Under the pieces are notes generated by a model. The model made no database searches. It was given only the letters and a program-made list of their open reading frames with translations, and was not told the DNA's origin. Both the position numbers and the translations under genes were made by a program. Shown in pieces: positions 7,874 to 14,395 of a stretch of 20,776 bases of DNA (positions are counted from its first letter, which is position 1; each line of letters starts with the position of its first letter). Source of the DNA: an uncultured Candidatus Melainabacteria bacterium (lineage in GTDB: Bacteria; Cyanobacteriota; Vampirovibrionia; LMEP-6097); the NCBI GenBank assembly GCA_937927525.1, contig CALBDR010000085.1, positions 1 through 20,776 on the forward strand. The letters run 5' to 3'.

Positions 7874-8674
7874 ATGACAATTTCACTAAAAAATCTGAAT
7901 CTAAAATTCACAGGCAAAGGTAAAACTCACAGCCTATTTAATGATCTGTCATTAGATATCAATAAAGGTGATTTTGTTTGTATTTTAGGTCCATCTGGCT
8001 GTGGTAAAAGCTCTCTACTAAATATTATTGCGGGCTTTGAAAGAGGTTACACAGGAGAAGCACTGTTTAATAATGAACTGATCACTAAACCAGATATTAA
8101 AAGAGCCGTTGTCTTTCAAGACTATGCCTTATTTCCATGGCTAAATGTAATTGAAAATGTTAGCTTTGGCTTAAAGAGTAAAATCAAAAATAAAGGTGAT
8201 AGATTACTTCACGCTGTCCGTTACCTCGAGCTTGTAGACTTAGTCAATTTTGCAAAATCTAAAATCAGTGAGCTTTCTGGAGGAATGCAACAAAGAGTTG
8301 CTATTGCAAGAGCACTTGCAGTCCAACCTGAAATATTACTTCTTGATGAACCTCTAGGCGCACTAGATGAAATTTCTCGTAAAAACCTTCAGGACGAGTT
8401 AATTCGGATTTGGAACGAATTGAAGCAAACTATTCTTTTTATCACTCACAGTGTTGATGAAGCTTTACTATTAGCAAATCGAATAGTCGTTTTAAATTCA
8501 AACAGCAAAAAAGTCTTAGATGAAAAATTTGACATCCCTTACCCTAGAAATTTATCTGGTGATGAATGTAAAAAAAGTCGCTCTATCATCAAAGATGCTC
8601 TTAGCTTCACAAAAACTGAAGCAGAGTCTATAAATTCTTCTGAAGGTGTAGCTGCTTTTGATCCTGGGATTTAG
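7874..8674 (+). CDS. ABC importer ATPase, nitrate/sulfonate/taurine type
   Basis: A 266-residue cytoplasmic ATPase partner of the permease just upstream. Walker A is GPSGCGKSS at residues 39-47, the Q-loop VVFQDYALFPWLNV near residue 75, the ABC signature LSGGMQQR from residue 134, Walker B ILLLDEP with Asp158-Glu159, the D-loop GALDE and the switch histidine in FITHSVDEA. The FPWLNV wording after the Q-loop is typical of SsuB/TauB/NrtD ATPases. All catalytic residues are present, so it should be active. The extra C-terminal ~50 residues are low in similarity and hydrophilic. It begins directly after the permease stop. Confidence 0.94.
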   Translation: MTISLKNLNLKFTGKGKTHSLFNDLSLDINKGDFVCILGPSGCGKSSLLNIIAGFERGYTGEALFNNELITKPDIKRAVVFQDYALFPWLNVIENVSFGLKSKIKNKGDRLLHAVRYLELVDLVNFAKSKISELSGGMQQRVAIARALAVQPEILLLDEPLGALDEISRKNLQDELIRIWNELKQTILFITHSVDEALLLANRIVVLNSNSKKVLDEKFDIPYPRNLSGDECKKSRSIIKDALSFTKTEAESINSSEGVAAFDPGI

Positions 8675-8680
8675 CAGTGT

Positions 8681-8686
8681 TATAAT
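8681..8686 (+). promoter_or_regulatory. -10 box of the flavodoxin gene
   Basis: TATAAT is followed by nine bases and then ATG at 8696, with no Shine-Dalgarno between. It implies that flavodoxin has its own promoter a few bases after the ATPase stop codon. Confidence 0.5.
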
Positions 8687-8695
8687 CTATAAAGA

Positions 8696-9142
8696 ATGAG
8701 TAAAAAAGTCGCTGTTTTATTTGGTACAGAAACTGGAAATTCAGAGGGAATAGCTGATGAATTTGCAAAAGCTGCAAAATCTAAAGGATTTGAAGTTGAA
8801 TTAGCTTCTATTTCTGATAAAAGTTTAGATGATTTGAAGAACATGGAAACTTCTGTGTTCGTAATTTCGACTTGGGGTGATGGAGATCCTCCTGGTGACG
8901 CAGAAACTATTTGTAATAATCTTTTCACATCAGAAGCTGATGAACTAAAGCTAGATAAAATGAGATTTCACGTTTTAGCATTAGGCGACAAAAGTTATGT
9001 AGACTACTGTGGTTGTGGCAGAAGACTTGATGGGCACTTAGAAAGACTTGGTGCTACTAGATTCATGGATAGAACAGATCTTGATACAGATTTCGAAGAT
9101 CATGTTGCTTCTTGGAAAGAAGAAGTTCTTAAAGTAATTTAA
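8696..9142 (+). CDS. Flavodoxin-like FMN protein
   Basis: A 148-residue single-domain flavodoxin. The phosphate-binding loop GTETGNSEGIA starts at residue 10. STWGDGDPPGDAE and ALGDKSYVDYCGCGRRLDGH provide the two isoalloxazine-flanking loops. The wording is closest to the flavodoxin domain of sulfite reductase or cytochrome P450 reductase flavoproteins, but only that domain is present, so it is probably a free electron carrier. It could partner the small ferredoxin at 10880 in redox metabolism, which is inference. Its own -10 box lies nine bases before the start. Confidence 0.92.
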   Translation: MSKKVAVLFGTETGNSEGIADEFAKAAKSKGFEVELASISDKSLDDLKNMETSVFVISTWGDGDPPGDAETICNNLFTSEADELKLDKMRFHVLALGDKSYVDYCGCGRRLDGHLERLGATRFMDRTDLDTDFEDHVASWKEEVLKVI

Positions 9143-9160
9143 AGAAGCTGCAGTCTCTAG

Positions 9161-9166
9161 TATAAT
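9161..9166 (+). promoter_or_regulatory. -10 box for the 31-residue peptide and trpA
   Basis: TATAAT ends exactly six bases before the ATG at 9173, so the mRNA should begin at or next to the A of the start codon. This leaderless transcript would carry the small peptide gene and trpA. Confidence 0.55.
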
Positions 9167-9172
9167 ACTAAT

Positions 9173-9268
9173 ATGGCAATAGCAATTTTAGGCACACTTA
9201 CAGTTATAGTCGGTACAGTTCTTTATCTAGCATTAAAAGCAAATAACCCCGAAGAACACGAAGATTAA
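9173..9268 (+). CDS. 31-residue single-span membrane peptide
   Basis: A short reading frame starting MAIAILGTLTVIVGTVLYLA and ending in the acidic tail NNPEEHED. One membrane span of about 20 residues is followed by a lysine and the charged tail, suggesting the C terminus stays in the cytoplasm or stroma-like side. Support for a real gene comes from the TATAAT exactly six bases upstream of the ATG and from the TAATG overlap of its stop with the trpA start, which would couple trpA translation to it. I do not recognise a family. Tiny single-span subunits are common in respiratory and photosynthetic complexes, but nothing here identifies one. An alternative is that it is only a leader peptide used to translate trpA. 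Confidence 0.65.
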   Translation: MAIAILGTLTVIVGTVLYLALKANNPEEHED

Positions 9269-10080
9269 TGCTTACTATTTTTCTTACAGCTGGCTACCCA
9301 GATATCGAAAGAACGATTAAAGCTTTAAAAATCCTACATGAAGAGAATGTAGACCTAGTTGAGCTAGGTATTCCATTTTCAGATCCACTTGCAGATGGGC
9401 CAGTTATTCAAAACTCCAGCTTTAAAGCCTTAGAAAATGGCATTAATATAGATGAAATTTTTAATATTATTTCTCGTACAAAAGAAGAGTTAAGTTCAGA
9501 GAATTCTTTGGGGACTGAAAAGATAGGGTTAAACAATCTGATTCTTTTCACTTACTATAACCCTGTCTATAATTATGGTTTAAATAAACTTATTGAAAAA
9601 TGCTTAAGTACAGGTGTTAAAGGTCTTTTAATTCCAGACTTACCTGTTGATGAAGCAGAAGAATTAATAATTCACCTAAACAAACACGGTTTAACACTAA
9701 CTCTGTTAGCTGCCATTACAAGTACCGATGAAAGACTGAAGAAAATTGCTAAGCTTTCAGAACCTTTTATCTATCTAGTAAGTAGAGTTGGAGTTACTGG
9801 CTCAAATAAAGACATAGATAGTTTACAAAAAAATAATGAAGAAGAACAGTTAGCTTTGCTAAAAGAAAAAATATCTAAACTTAAAAGCTACGCACCAAAT
9901 AAAGCCTTAGGATTAGGTTTCGGAATAGACAGTCCAGAAAAAGTAAAAGCTACTTTTAAGCTGGGTGTGGATATGGCGATAATTGGAACTAAGGCTATTA
10001 GAGTCTTAGAAGCTGACAACAGCGAAAACTTAGATCAATTTAGAGACTTTATAAAGAGCCTTAGACCGATAAAGGTTTAA
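9268..10080 (+). CDS. trpA: Tryptophan synthase alpha chain
   Basis: A 270-residue TIM-barrel lyase that cleaves indole-3-glycerol phosphate to indole and glyceraldehyde 3-phosphate, passing indole to TrpB. The catalytic Glu32 (in VELGIPFSDP) and Asp43 (in PLADGPVIQ) are both present at the family spacing. Later motifs are LIPDLPVDEA, YLVSRVGVTG and LGLGFGIDSPEKV. The N terminus is about 17 residues shorter than in Escherichia coli and begins directly at LTIFLTAGYP. The start overlaps the stop of the small peptide by one base. No other trp gene is in the window, so trpA is separated from trpB. Its end overlaps the convergent SDR gene by four bases (TTAA). Confidence 0.96.
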   Translation: MLTIFLTAGYPDIERTIKALKILHEENVDLVELGIPFSDPLADGPVIQNSSFKALENGINIDEIFNIISRTKEELSSENSLGTEKIGLNNLILFTYYNPVYNYGLNKLIEKCLSTGVKGLLIPDLPVDEAEELIIHLNKHGLTLTLLAAITSTDERLKKIAKLSEPFIYLVSRVGVTGSNKDIDSLQKNNEEEQLALLKEKISKLKSYAPNKALGLGFGIDSPEKVKATFKLGVDMAIIGTKAIRVLEADNSENLDQFRDFIKSLRPIKV

Positions 10081-10781
10081 AGGTCTAAACCTGCAGTGAC
10101 ATTAATCTGCTGTCCAGTAATAGCCTTTGCTTCAGCTGACAATAAATACAAGTAAGTTCCTGCAAGCTCCTCTGGCTCTATCCAGCGATCCTGCAAAGTC
10201 GCTCCTAAATGATTTTTCACAATTTCACTGTCACCATTCATTTGTTTAAGTGCCATATCAGTTTTCACCCAACCTGGGCAGACGCAATTAACCGTTATTT
10301 TATACTTTGCAAACTCTAGAGCTAGACTTTTAGCAAGGGCTATCAAGCCCGCTTTACTAGCAGCATATGCAGGCGCATACTGTTCACCAGTATACGCACT
10401 AACAGATGAACTTATTATTATTCGTGGATAAGCTTCTTCATTCTGCTCTTGATATAATTTTAAATTTCTCAAGAAATGTTTAATCGTATAAAAAGCACCA
10501 TTCAAATTAACGTCTAAGACTCGATTCCAGTCTTCACTACTATAATCTTCAAAATTTTCAGAGTGATGAATCCCAGCATTTATAATCAATCCATAAATCT
10601 TCGCATCACTTAATCCTGATTCTTCTTTAAATCTTTTTATCGATACTTCAGACGACTGATCTAGCTCTTTAGAACTAGGAGCATAAACTTCAGAAAATTC
10701 AATTTTAGCTCTAAGCCTGTCTGATATTGCCTTGCCAATACCACGTGACCCACCGGTGATTAAAATACTTTTACAATTCAT
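10077..10781 (-). CDS. Short-chain dehydrogenase/reductase (FabG-like)
   Basis: A 234-residue NAD(P)-dependent oxidoreductase of the classical SDR family. The nucleotide-binding TGGSRGIGKA is at residues 9-18, the NAG motif is in LIINAGIHHS, the catalytic serine in IIISSSVSAY, and the Tyr-Lys pair in YAASKAG, followed by CPGWVKTDM. It resembles 3-oxoacyl-ACP reductase, but SDRs with this layout act on many substrates and no fab genes are nearby, so the substrate is open. It is convergent with trpA, overlapping it by four bases. A bidirectional terminator separates it from the ferredoxin gene upstream. Confidence 0.9.
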   Translation of the reverse strand: MNCKSILITGGSRGIGKAISDRLRAKIEFSEVYAPSSKELDQSSEVSIKRFKEESGLSDAKIYGLIINAGIHHSENFEDYSSEDWNRVLDVNLNGAFYTIKHFLRNLKLYQEQNEEAYPRIIISSSVSAYTGEQYAPAYAASKAGLIALAKSLALEFAKYKITVNCVCPGWVKTDMALKQMNGDSEIVKNHLGATLQDRWIEPEELAGTYLYLLSAEAKAITGQQINVTAGLDL

Positions 10782-10827
10782 TTGAACTTATGCAGCAGTC
10801 CCTTAAGTAACTCTAGCTCAGACAGAT

Positions 10828-10863
10828 AAAAAAAAGGACTCATCTATAGATGAGTCCTTTTTT
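10828..10863. terminator. Bidirectional intrinsic terminator
   Basis: A perfect 9-base-pair stem (GGACTCATC / GATGAGTCC, 10836-10857) with a TATA loop is flanked by eight A on the left and six T on the right. On the minus strand it ends the ferredoxin transcript, whose stop codon is 17 bases upstream, and keeps it from reading into the SDR gene. It would also stop any plus-strand antisense read-through. Confidence 0.9.
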
Positions 10864-10879
10864 AAAACTTTTTTCACAA

Positions 10880-11104
10880 TTAAACTAATTGTAATTCTGG
10901 CTTTTCTTCATCAAGAATTGCACCTTCTACAGGGCAAGCTGATAAACAAGCACCACAATCGATACATGTTGAAAAGTCAATATATGGGTACTTGTGACCG
11001 TTAGCATTAGTCTTACCTTCAGCCCAGTGGATACAATCTACAGGACACACAGGGATACAATCTGCTGCACCTTCACAAACTTCAGAAACGATAGTATATG
11101 GCAT
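10880..11104 (-). CDS. Small iron-sulfur ferredoxin, cyanobacterial-like type
   Basis: A 74-residue electron carrier with two cluster motifs. The first is Cys10, Cys16, Cys20-Pro and Cys24 (CEGAADCIPVCPVDC); the second is Cys47, Cys50, Cys53 and Cys57-Pro (CIDCGACLSACP). The C-x5-C spacing in the first motif matches seven/eight-iron ferredoxins. The opening MPYTIVSEVCEG and ending CPVEGAI.DEEKPEL closely resemble the small cyanobacterial 4Fe-4S ferredoxins. A strong ribosome binding site (AAAGGAG, complement of 11112-11118) is seven bases before the ATG, and a terminator follows the stop. Its upstream region holds two Fur/PerR-like palindromes, so iron or peroxide control is plausible. Likely partners are oxidoreductases elsewhere in the genome. 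Confidence 0.95.
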   Translation of the reverse strand: MPYTIVSEVCEGAADCIPVCPVDCIHWAEGKTNANGHKYPYIDFSTCIDCGACLSACPVEGAILDEEKPELQLV

Positions 11105-11165
11105 AATTTTTCTCCTTTAATTAGGGCTAACAAGAAGTTAACCTTCTTTCAATCAACTTACACTG

Positions 11166-11171
11166 ATAATA
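11166..11171 (-). promoter_or_regulatory. -10 box of the ferredoxin gene
   Basis: Minus-strand TGATATTAT is an extended -10. A weak -35 (TTGTAG) lies 16 bases upstream. The leader to the ATG at 11104 is about 55 bases and includes a good ribosome binding site. The Fur-like palindrome at 11197-11217 sits just upstream of the -35. Confidence 0.5.
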
Positions 11172-11196
11172 TCAAGAAAGGGTTAAGCTACAATTA

Positions 11197-11217
11197 ATTG
11201 AGAATCATTCTTAATTG
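11197..11217. promoter_or_regulatory. Fur/PerR-like operator 1
   Basis: TGAGAATCATTCTTA (11199-11213) fits the 7-1-7 inverted repeat of Fur-family boxes (TGATAATnATTATCA type), with A+T-rich arms that extend the symmetry to 21 bases with one mismatch. It is located between the ferredoxin promoter and the PRC-barrel gene. The exact regulator (Fur, PerR or Zur) cannot be told from sequence. Confidence 0.55.
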
Positions 11218-11230
11218 TGTCAGGGAGCGG

Positions 11231-11251
11231 TTTTGAGAATAATTCTCAAAA
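11231..11251. promoter_or_regulatory. Fur/PerR-like operator 2 (perfect 21-bp palindrome)
   Basis: TTTTGAGAAT and ATTCTCAAAA flank a central A, a perfect 10-1-10 palindrome containing the 7-1-7 core TGAGAATAATTCTCA. Its centre (11241) is 34 bases from the centre of operator 1 (11207) and the cores are nearly identical, so the same protein probably binds both. It is followed by a further inverted repeat, AAAATAC / GTATTTT (11248-11268). Confidence 0.65.
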
Positions 11252-11319
11252 TACAATTCCCGTATTTTCAAAAACTGTTATTTAAAGACTATTTAACGTT
11301 AAAGACAACAAATATTGAC

Positions 11320-11325
11320 TATAAT
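11320..11325 (+). promoter_or_regulatory. -10 box of the PRC-barrel gene
   Basis: TATAAT is followed by exactly six bases and ATG at 11332, predicting a leaderless mRNA. The Fur-like sites lie about 70-120 bases upstream, farther than a simple repressor site for this promoter would be. Confidence 0.55.
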
Positions 11326-11331
11326 TAATGT

Positions 11332-12108
11332 ATGCTAAGAAGTGTAAATAGTTTTACTGGTTTTAATATCGCTGCAAAAGATGGTGAAATAGGTTTTTTA
11401 GAGTCACTACATTTTGACTCTAGTAGCTGGAAGGTAAAGTATCTGGTTACAGATATTGTCGATTTTTTTAGTTCCCAAAGAGTTTTACTAGTTCCCACTG
11501 ATGCTTACGACTTATCTTGGTTAGATGAATCTATAAAAATAGACTTAAGTAAAGAGCAAATCAAGTCAGCAAAGCCTTACTCTAGCGACTTACCAGTCTC
11601 TGACCAACACGAATTATTAAGAGATAGAAATTTAAATTCTCTGTATTTAGCTGAGCCTTGGAGTGGAAGTATATTACCCTTATGGATTCCCCTACTTCAT
11701 AAAAATGATGACAAAGTTCTAACAGAAATTGGCGATCCAGATCTTAGATGTACTAAAGCGATAAAAGGCAGAAGAGTAAAAGCTAGCGATAAAGAAGCTG
11801 GTGTAGTGAAAGATTTTATTGTCGATACTGATACTTGGATGATTAAATTTCTAGTAATCGATACTAATGGCATACTTCCTTTTGGTGATGTTTTAATGGC
11901 CACTCATCATGTCAGCGCTTGGGCAGAAGACGACACAGCTCTTGAGATCAATTTTAGCTCTCAAGATCTTGAAGCTTGTCCTAAATATGACCCAAATGAA
12001 CCTGTAAACAGAGAGTATGTTCTTAAATTATACGACTATGAAGGAAAATTCATCAGGTCTGAAAGTAGTTCAGATAACTTTGAAAAATTAGACGCCAGTA
12101 TAAAATAG
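11332..12108 (+). CDS. Protein with two PRC-barrel domains
   Basis: A 258-residue soluble protein made of two PRC-barrel-like modules. The first covers about residues 1-75 (LRSVNSFTGFNIAAKDGEIG, then VKYLVTDIVDF and VLLVPTDAYDLSW). The second covers about 139-215 (CTKAIKGRRVKASDKEAGVV, then WMIKFLVIDT and DVLMATHHVSAWAEDD). PRC barrels occur in photosynthetic reaction-centre subunit H, RimM and many stress-related bacterial proteins; the two-domain stand-alone form has no settled function. There are no membrane segments, so it is cytoplasmic. The start sits six bases after TATAAT. It is divergent from the ferredoxin gene, with Fur-like sites between. Confidence 0.88.
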   Translation: MLRSVNSFTGFNIAAKDGEIGFLESLHFDSSSWKVKYLVTDIVDFFSSQRVLLVPTDAYDLSWLDESIKIDLSKEQIKSAKPYSSDLPVSDQHELLRDRNLNSLYLAEPWSGSILPLWIPLLHKNDDKVLTEIGDPDLRCTKAIKGRRVKASDKEAGVVKDFIVDTDTWMIKFLVIDTNGILPFGDVLMATHHVSAWAEDDTALEINFSSQDLEACPKYDPNEPVNREYVLKLYDYEGKFIRSESSSDNFEKLDASIK

Positions 12109-12146
12109 TTATAAAATTTTACATACTAAATACTTGTATTAACAAG

Positions 12147-12416
12147 ATGAGCTCAAGTAAGATGGCACAGTTAAGTGCAAGCCTATCTGATGCACTAGCT
12201 AAAATGAACTTAGGGAAGGAGGAGCTGAGTGAAGAGTATTCTGCACTTTTGAATTCTTATTGCTTGCTTATAAAAAGCATGAATTTGCTTGTTTTGAAAT
12301 TAGAGGACGGAAAACAAACAGAAATGCAAATTCAACATAAAAACGAAGAAGTAAAAGCAAATCTTCATTTCCTAAAGAACATGGCAGTTGGGCTATCTTT
12401 GAATAGACCTTGCTAA
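12147..12416 (+). CDS. Small helical protein of unknown function
   Basis: An 89-residue predicted helical, cytoplasmic protein (LSASLSDALAKMNLGKEELS, then hydrophobic heptads in LLNSYCLLIKSMNLLVLKLE). There is no known motif, signal or membrane span. It follows the PRC-barrel gene by 38 bases on the same strand and may share its transcript. A second in-frame ATG at 12162 is an alternative start; neither has a clear ribosome binding site. It is convergent with the aminotransferase gene. The even, gene-like composition and lack of overlap favour a real gene, but support is modest. Confidence 0.55.
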   Translation: MSSSKMAQLSASLSDALAKMNLGKEELSEEYSALLNSYCLLIKSMNLLVLKLEDGKQTEMQIQHKNEEVKANLHFLKNMAVGLSLNRPC

Positions 12417-12555
12417 GGAACACTAAAAAGTATTCCTTGACACTGCACGATAGGGAAGTTGGAAGCATTCTCTCAAGATGATTGCTAGCTTGGACTTAAA
12501 ACTAAATATGGCTCTATGCTCATGGGAAATAGGATAATATTCTTTTCCAAGTAGT

Positions 12556-13515
12556 TTAAGTTCTTGAGAGAGGTTCCCAACATATTTGGGTAAGTTGGTC
12601 TGCATACTTTTCATTCTCCCCAAGGCAAACTGATTTATGGATGCCTTGGAGTTTTTCTGTAATAGGACCACACTTTCCATTACCAAGGACATAATCATCA
12701 ATAGATCCTATAGGAGCTATCTGAGCACCAGTTCCTGCAAAGAAAGCTTCATCAGAGGTATAAAGTTCAGTTCTATTTATTTGTCTAGTTTCTACTTCTA
12801 ATCCTAGTTCTTCTTTAGCCAAACGAATAACAAAAGCCCTAGTAATTCCTTCAAGAATATTATCAGAACCTAAAGGTGTGATAAGTTTTTCACCTCTCAC
12901 TAAAAATAGATTCATAGCAGAGCCTTCAGACACATAACCTTCTTCTGTTAAGAAAATCGAATCATCATATCCAGCTAAAGTAGAGTTTGCTTTAGCAAGT
13001 GCAGTGTTCACATAACTACCATTAATTTTAGCTCTCGGTGGTAAAGCGTTGTCAGAAACTCTTCTCCAGCTACTAACCTGTACTCTAAGACCTTTAGTAA
13101 CATCTAAATAATTACCTAAATCAAGTGAGGTAATAACAAAAGACTCATCTTCCTCATTCTCAGCAGCTTTACCTAAAAGAGATGGACCTATTCTTAAAGA
13201 GGATTTAAACCAGCTAGGTCTAATATAGGCATCAGTTTCAGGTTTATTTTTCCTCATTAATTCAATAATTCTTTCGAGCATCTCATCAACATTATAGTAA
13301 GGATTCATTCTGAGTACCTTACAGCTGTTCATTAATCTTTCCAGGTGAGGACGAGCTTGTAAAAGATTCAAAGTCTTTTTCTCAGGGTTCCAATAAGCTC
13401 TAATTCCTTCAAATACAGCTGTTCCATATAAAAAAGCGTGAGTCATGACGCTAATTTTTGCATCTTCAAATTTAACAAAATCTTTTTCTAAGAAAGCGTA
13501 ACCATGAATTGCCAT
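12556..13515 (-). CDS. ilvE: Branched-chain amino acid aminotransferase
   Basis: A PLP-dependent class IV aminotransferase of about 319 residues that makes or degrades valine, leucine and isoleucine with glutamate as amino donor. Motifs seen are FLYGTAVFEGIRAY near residue 35, RPHLERL, the lysine-containing INGSYVNTALAKANSTLAGY, the cofactor glutamate in YVSEGSAMNLFLVRG, and the C-terminal ITRAFVIRLAKEELG and FFAGTGAQIAPIG. I start at the ATG at 13515, which gives the family-typical MAIHGYAFLEKDF; a longer frame to 13548 exists but overlaps the TATACT ten bases before this ATG. It is divergent from the toxin gene at 13662. The gene is isolated from other ilv or leu genes in this window. Confidence 0.95.
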   Translation of the reverse strand: MAIHGYAFLEKDFVKFEDAKISVMTHAFLYGTAVFEGIRAYWNPEKKTLNLLQARPHLERLMNSCKVLRMNPYYNVDEMLERIIELMRKNKPETDAYIRPSWFKSSLRIGPSLLGKAAENEEDESFVITSLDLGNYLDVTKGLRVQVSSWRRVSDNALPPRAKINGSYVNTALAKANSTLAGYDDSIFLTEEGYVSEGSAMNLFLVRGEKLITPLGSDNILEGITRAFVIRLAKEELGLEVETRQINRTELYTSDEAFFAGTGAQIAPIGSIDDYVLGNGKCGPITEKLQGIHKSVCLGENEKYADQLTQICWEPLSRT

Positions 13516-13612
13516 TATGGATTTAAGTATAAAATATTTATAGACCATAATGAATAAATTAGAAGAAATATTATAAAAGCCTGCTTATAATTAGCCGCCA
13601 AAGTTATTTTGA

Positions 13613-13655
13613 CAAACTGTGTCATATTATCACCCAATTTGTGGCATAATATAAC
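13613..13655. promoter_or_regulatory. Promoter and tandem operator-like repeats of the toxin-antitoxin pair
   Basis: Two 18-base copies at 13613-13630 and 13635-13652 match at 14 of 18 positions (core TGTG.CATA.TAT) and are 22 bases apart, about two helical turns, so a dimeric repressor could bind both on the same face. The second copy overlaps the probable -10 (extended form TGGCATAAT at 13642-13650, or TATAAC at 13650-13655, which ends exactly six bases before the toxin ATG). Autoregulation by the antitoxin is expected for this family. Confidence 0.5.
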
Positions 13656-13661
13656 ATAGAG

Positions 13662-13997
13662 ATGGAAGAGATAATTAAAGCAACAAGCAAATTCGAATCA
13701 GAGGCTAAAAAATTCTTTTCAAAGTCTGATTTAAAAGACTTGTACACATACTTACAACTCAACCCAGAAGCAGGAGATATCATTCCTCAAACTGGTGGAG
13801 TTAGGAAGCTTCGTTGGAAGAATCCAAAATCAAATAAAGGAAAAAGTGGCGGTCTAAGAATTATATATTTCTATTGTGAAGAAATCATAATTCTTTTAAT
13901 TACACTTTACTCAAAATCAAAGACAGAAAGCATGAGCGATCAAGACAAGCGAGATATAAAGAAATTAATAAAAGCTTTGTTAAAAGATACAACTTAA
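13662..13997 (+). CDS. higB: HigB/RelE-superfamily toxin
   Basis: A 111-residue member of the RelE-like toxin group with the HigB-2 layout: a helical N terminus, then NPEAGDIIPQTGGVRKLRW, SGGLRIIYFYCEE and ILLITLYSKSKTESMS. The toxin-first order, with a helix-turn-helix antitoxin downstream, is characteristic. Such toxins are ribosome-dependent mRNA endonucleases; the basic residues of RKLRW and GGLRIIYF correspond to the conserved surface. The frame is intact, so the module may be active. It is separated from the antitoxin by 34-40 bases. It lies in the accessory island between ilvE and acs, beside the cas9 remnant, which fits a mobile or addictive gene pair. Confidence 0.9.
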   Translation: MEEIIKATSKFESEAKKFFSKSDLKDLYTYLQLNPEAGDIIPQTGGVRKLRWKNPKSNKGKSGGLRIIYFYCEEIIILLITLYSKSKTESMSDQDKRDIKKLIKALLKDTT

Positions 13998-14031
13998 ATT
14001 TAAGCCATATGAAATTGAAACTTGGAGGAAA

Positions 14032-14316
14032 ATGAAAATGAAAATGACATTAGGTGAAGAGATCAAAATGGCTCTTCAGCAGGCTGTAGAAAAGCCCGAA
14101 ACGGTTAAAGTAGTGAGTAACGGCTTAGAGGTTAAACACTTACGAAAAATGCTTGGCATGAGTCAATCACAATTTGCTAAAACTTATGGATTTAGTTTAA
14201 GTACTGTAAAAAAATGGGAGCAAGGTATTAACTCGCCAGACAAGAGTGTTAAATCTTATTTGAAGTGTATTATAAAGGAGCCTAAATATATTGCTAATTT
14301 AGTGCAAAGCACTTAA
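14032..14316 (+). CDS. higA: HigA/NadS-type helix-turn-helix antitoxin
   Basis: A 94-residue XRE-family DNA-binding protein. The helix-turn-helix is LRKMLGMSQSQFAKTYGFSL followed by STVKKWEQG, around residues 38-66, and the family-typical NSPDKSVKSYLKCI follows. It neutralises the upstream toxin and represses the operon. Three in-frame ATGs open the gene (14032, 14038 and 14044). The ribosome binding site GGAGG at 14024-14028 is only three bases from the first but nine from the second, so translation may really begin at 14038. The end is 26 bases from the cas9 remnant's stop. Confidence 0.9.
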   Translation: MKMKMTLGEEIKMALQQAVEKPETVKVVSNGLEVKHLRKMLGMSQSQFAKTYGFSLSTVKKWEQGINSPDKSVKSYLKCIIKEPKYIANLVQST

Positions 14317-14359
14317 TTTCGTATAATAGAATCCCTGGTATTTAGATATGTATTTTGAA

Positions 14360-14395
14360 GTCTCTTATAGAGACCGATTCATAACTTGATATAAT
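14360..14395 (+). CRISPR. Single leftover CRISPR repeat (type II-C-like)
   Basis: This is inferred from complementarity with the anti-repeat: 14363-14387 pairs base for base over 25 nt with 14759-14783, with one G-U wobble. Extending to a 36-base unit gives an interval starting GTCTCTTATAG and ending TTGATATAAT. The end is an extended -10 box, as in type II-C repeats that carry a promoter in each repeat. No second repeat, spacer series or leader is recognisable, so the exact boundaries are a guess. On the opposite strand the same bases are read as the last codons of the cas9 remnant. Confidence 0.7.
14387..14395 (+). promoter_or_regulatory. Extended -10 promoter at the end of the CRISPR repeat
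   Basis: TGATATAAT is a perfect TGnTATAAT. A transcript would begin near 14402, in what would have been the spacer and is now cas9 sequence, running antisense to the remnant. This fits the known type II-C scheme in which each crRNA has its own promoter in the preceding repeat. Confidence 0.5.

Noticed and set aside
10994..11197. Plus-strand frame antisense to the ferredoxin gene
   Set aside because: It is antisense to a secure gene and its ribosome binding and promoter context is poor.
12415..12438. Hairpin at the stop of the 89-residue gene (AAGGAACACT / AGTATTCCTT)
   Set aside because: The stem has a mismatch and no T-run on either side, so it is not reported as a terminator.
12423..12701. 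Minus-strand frame of 92 codons overlapping the end of the aminotransferase
   Set aside because: About half overlaps ilvE in another frame, the sequence matches no family and there is no ribosome binding site. A frameshifted ilvE end was considered, but the ilvE C terminus already looks complete.
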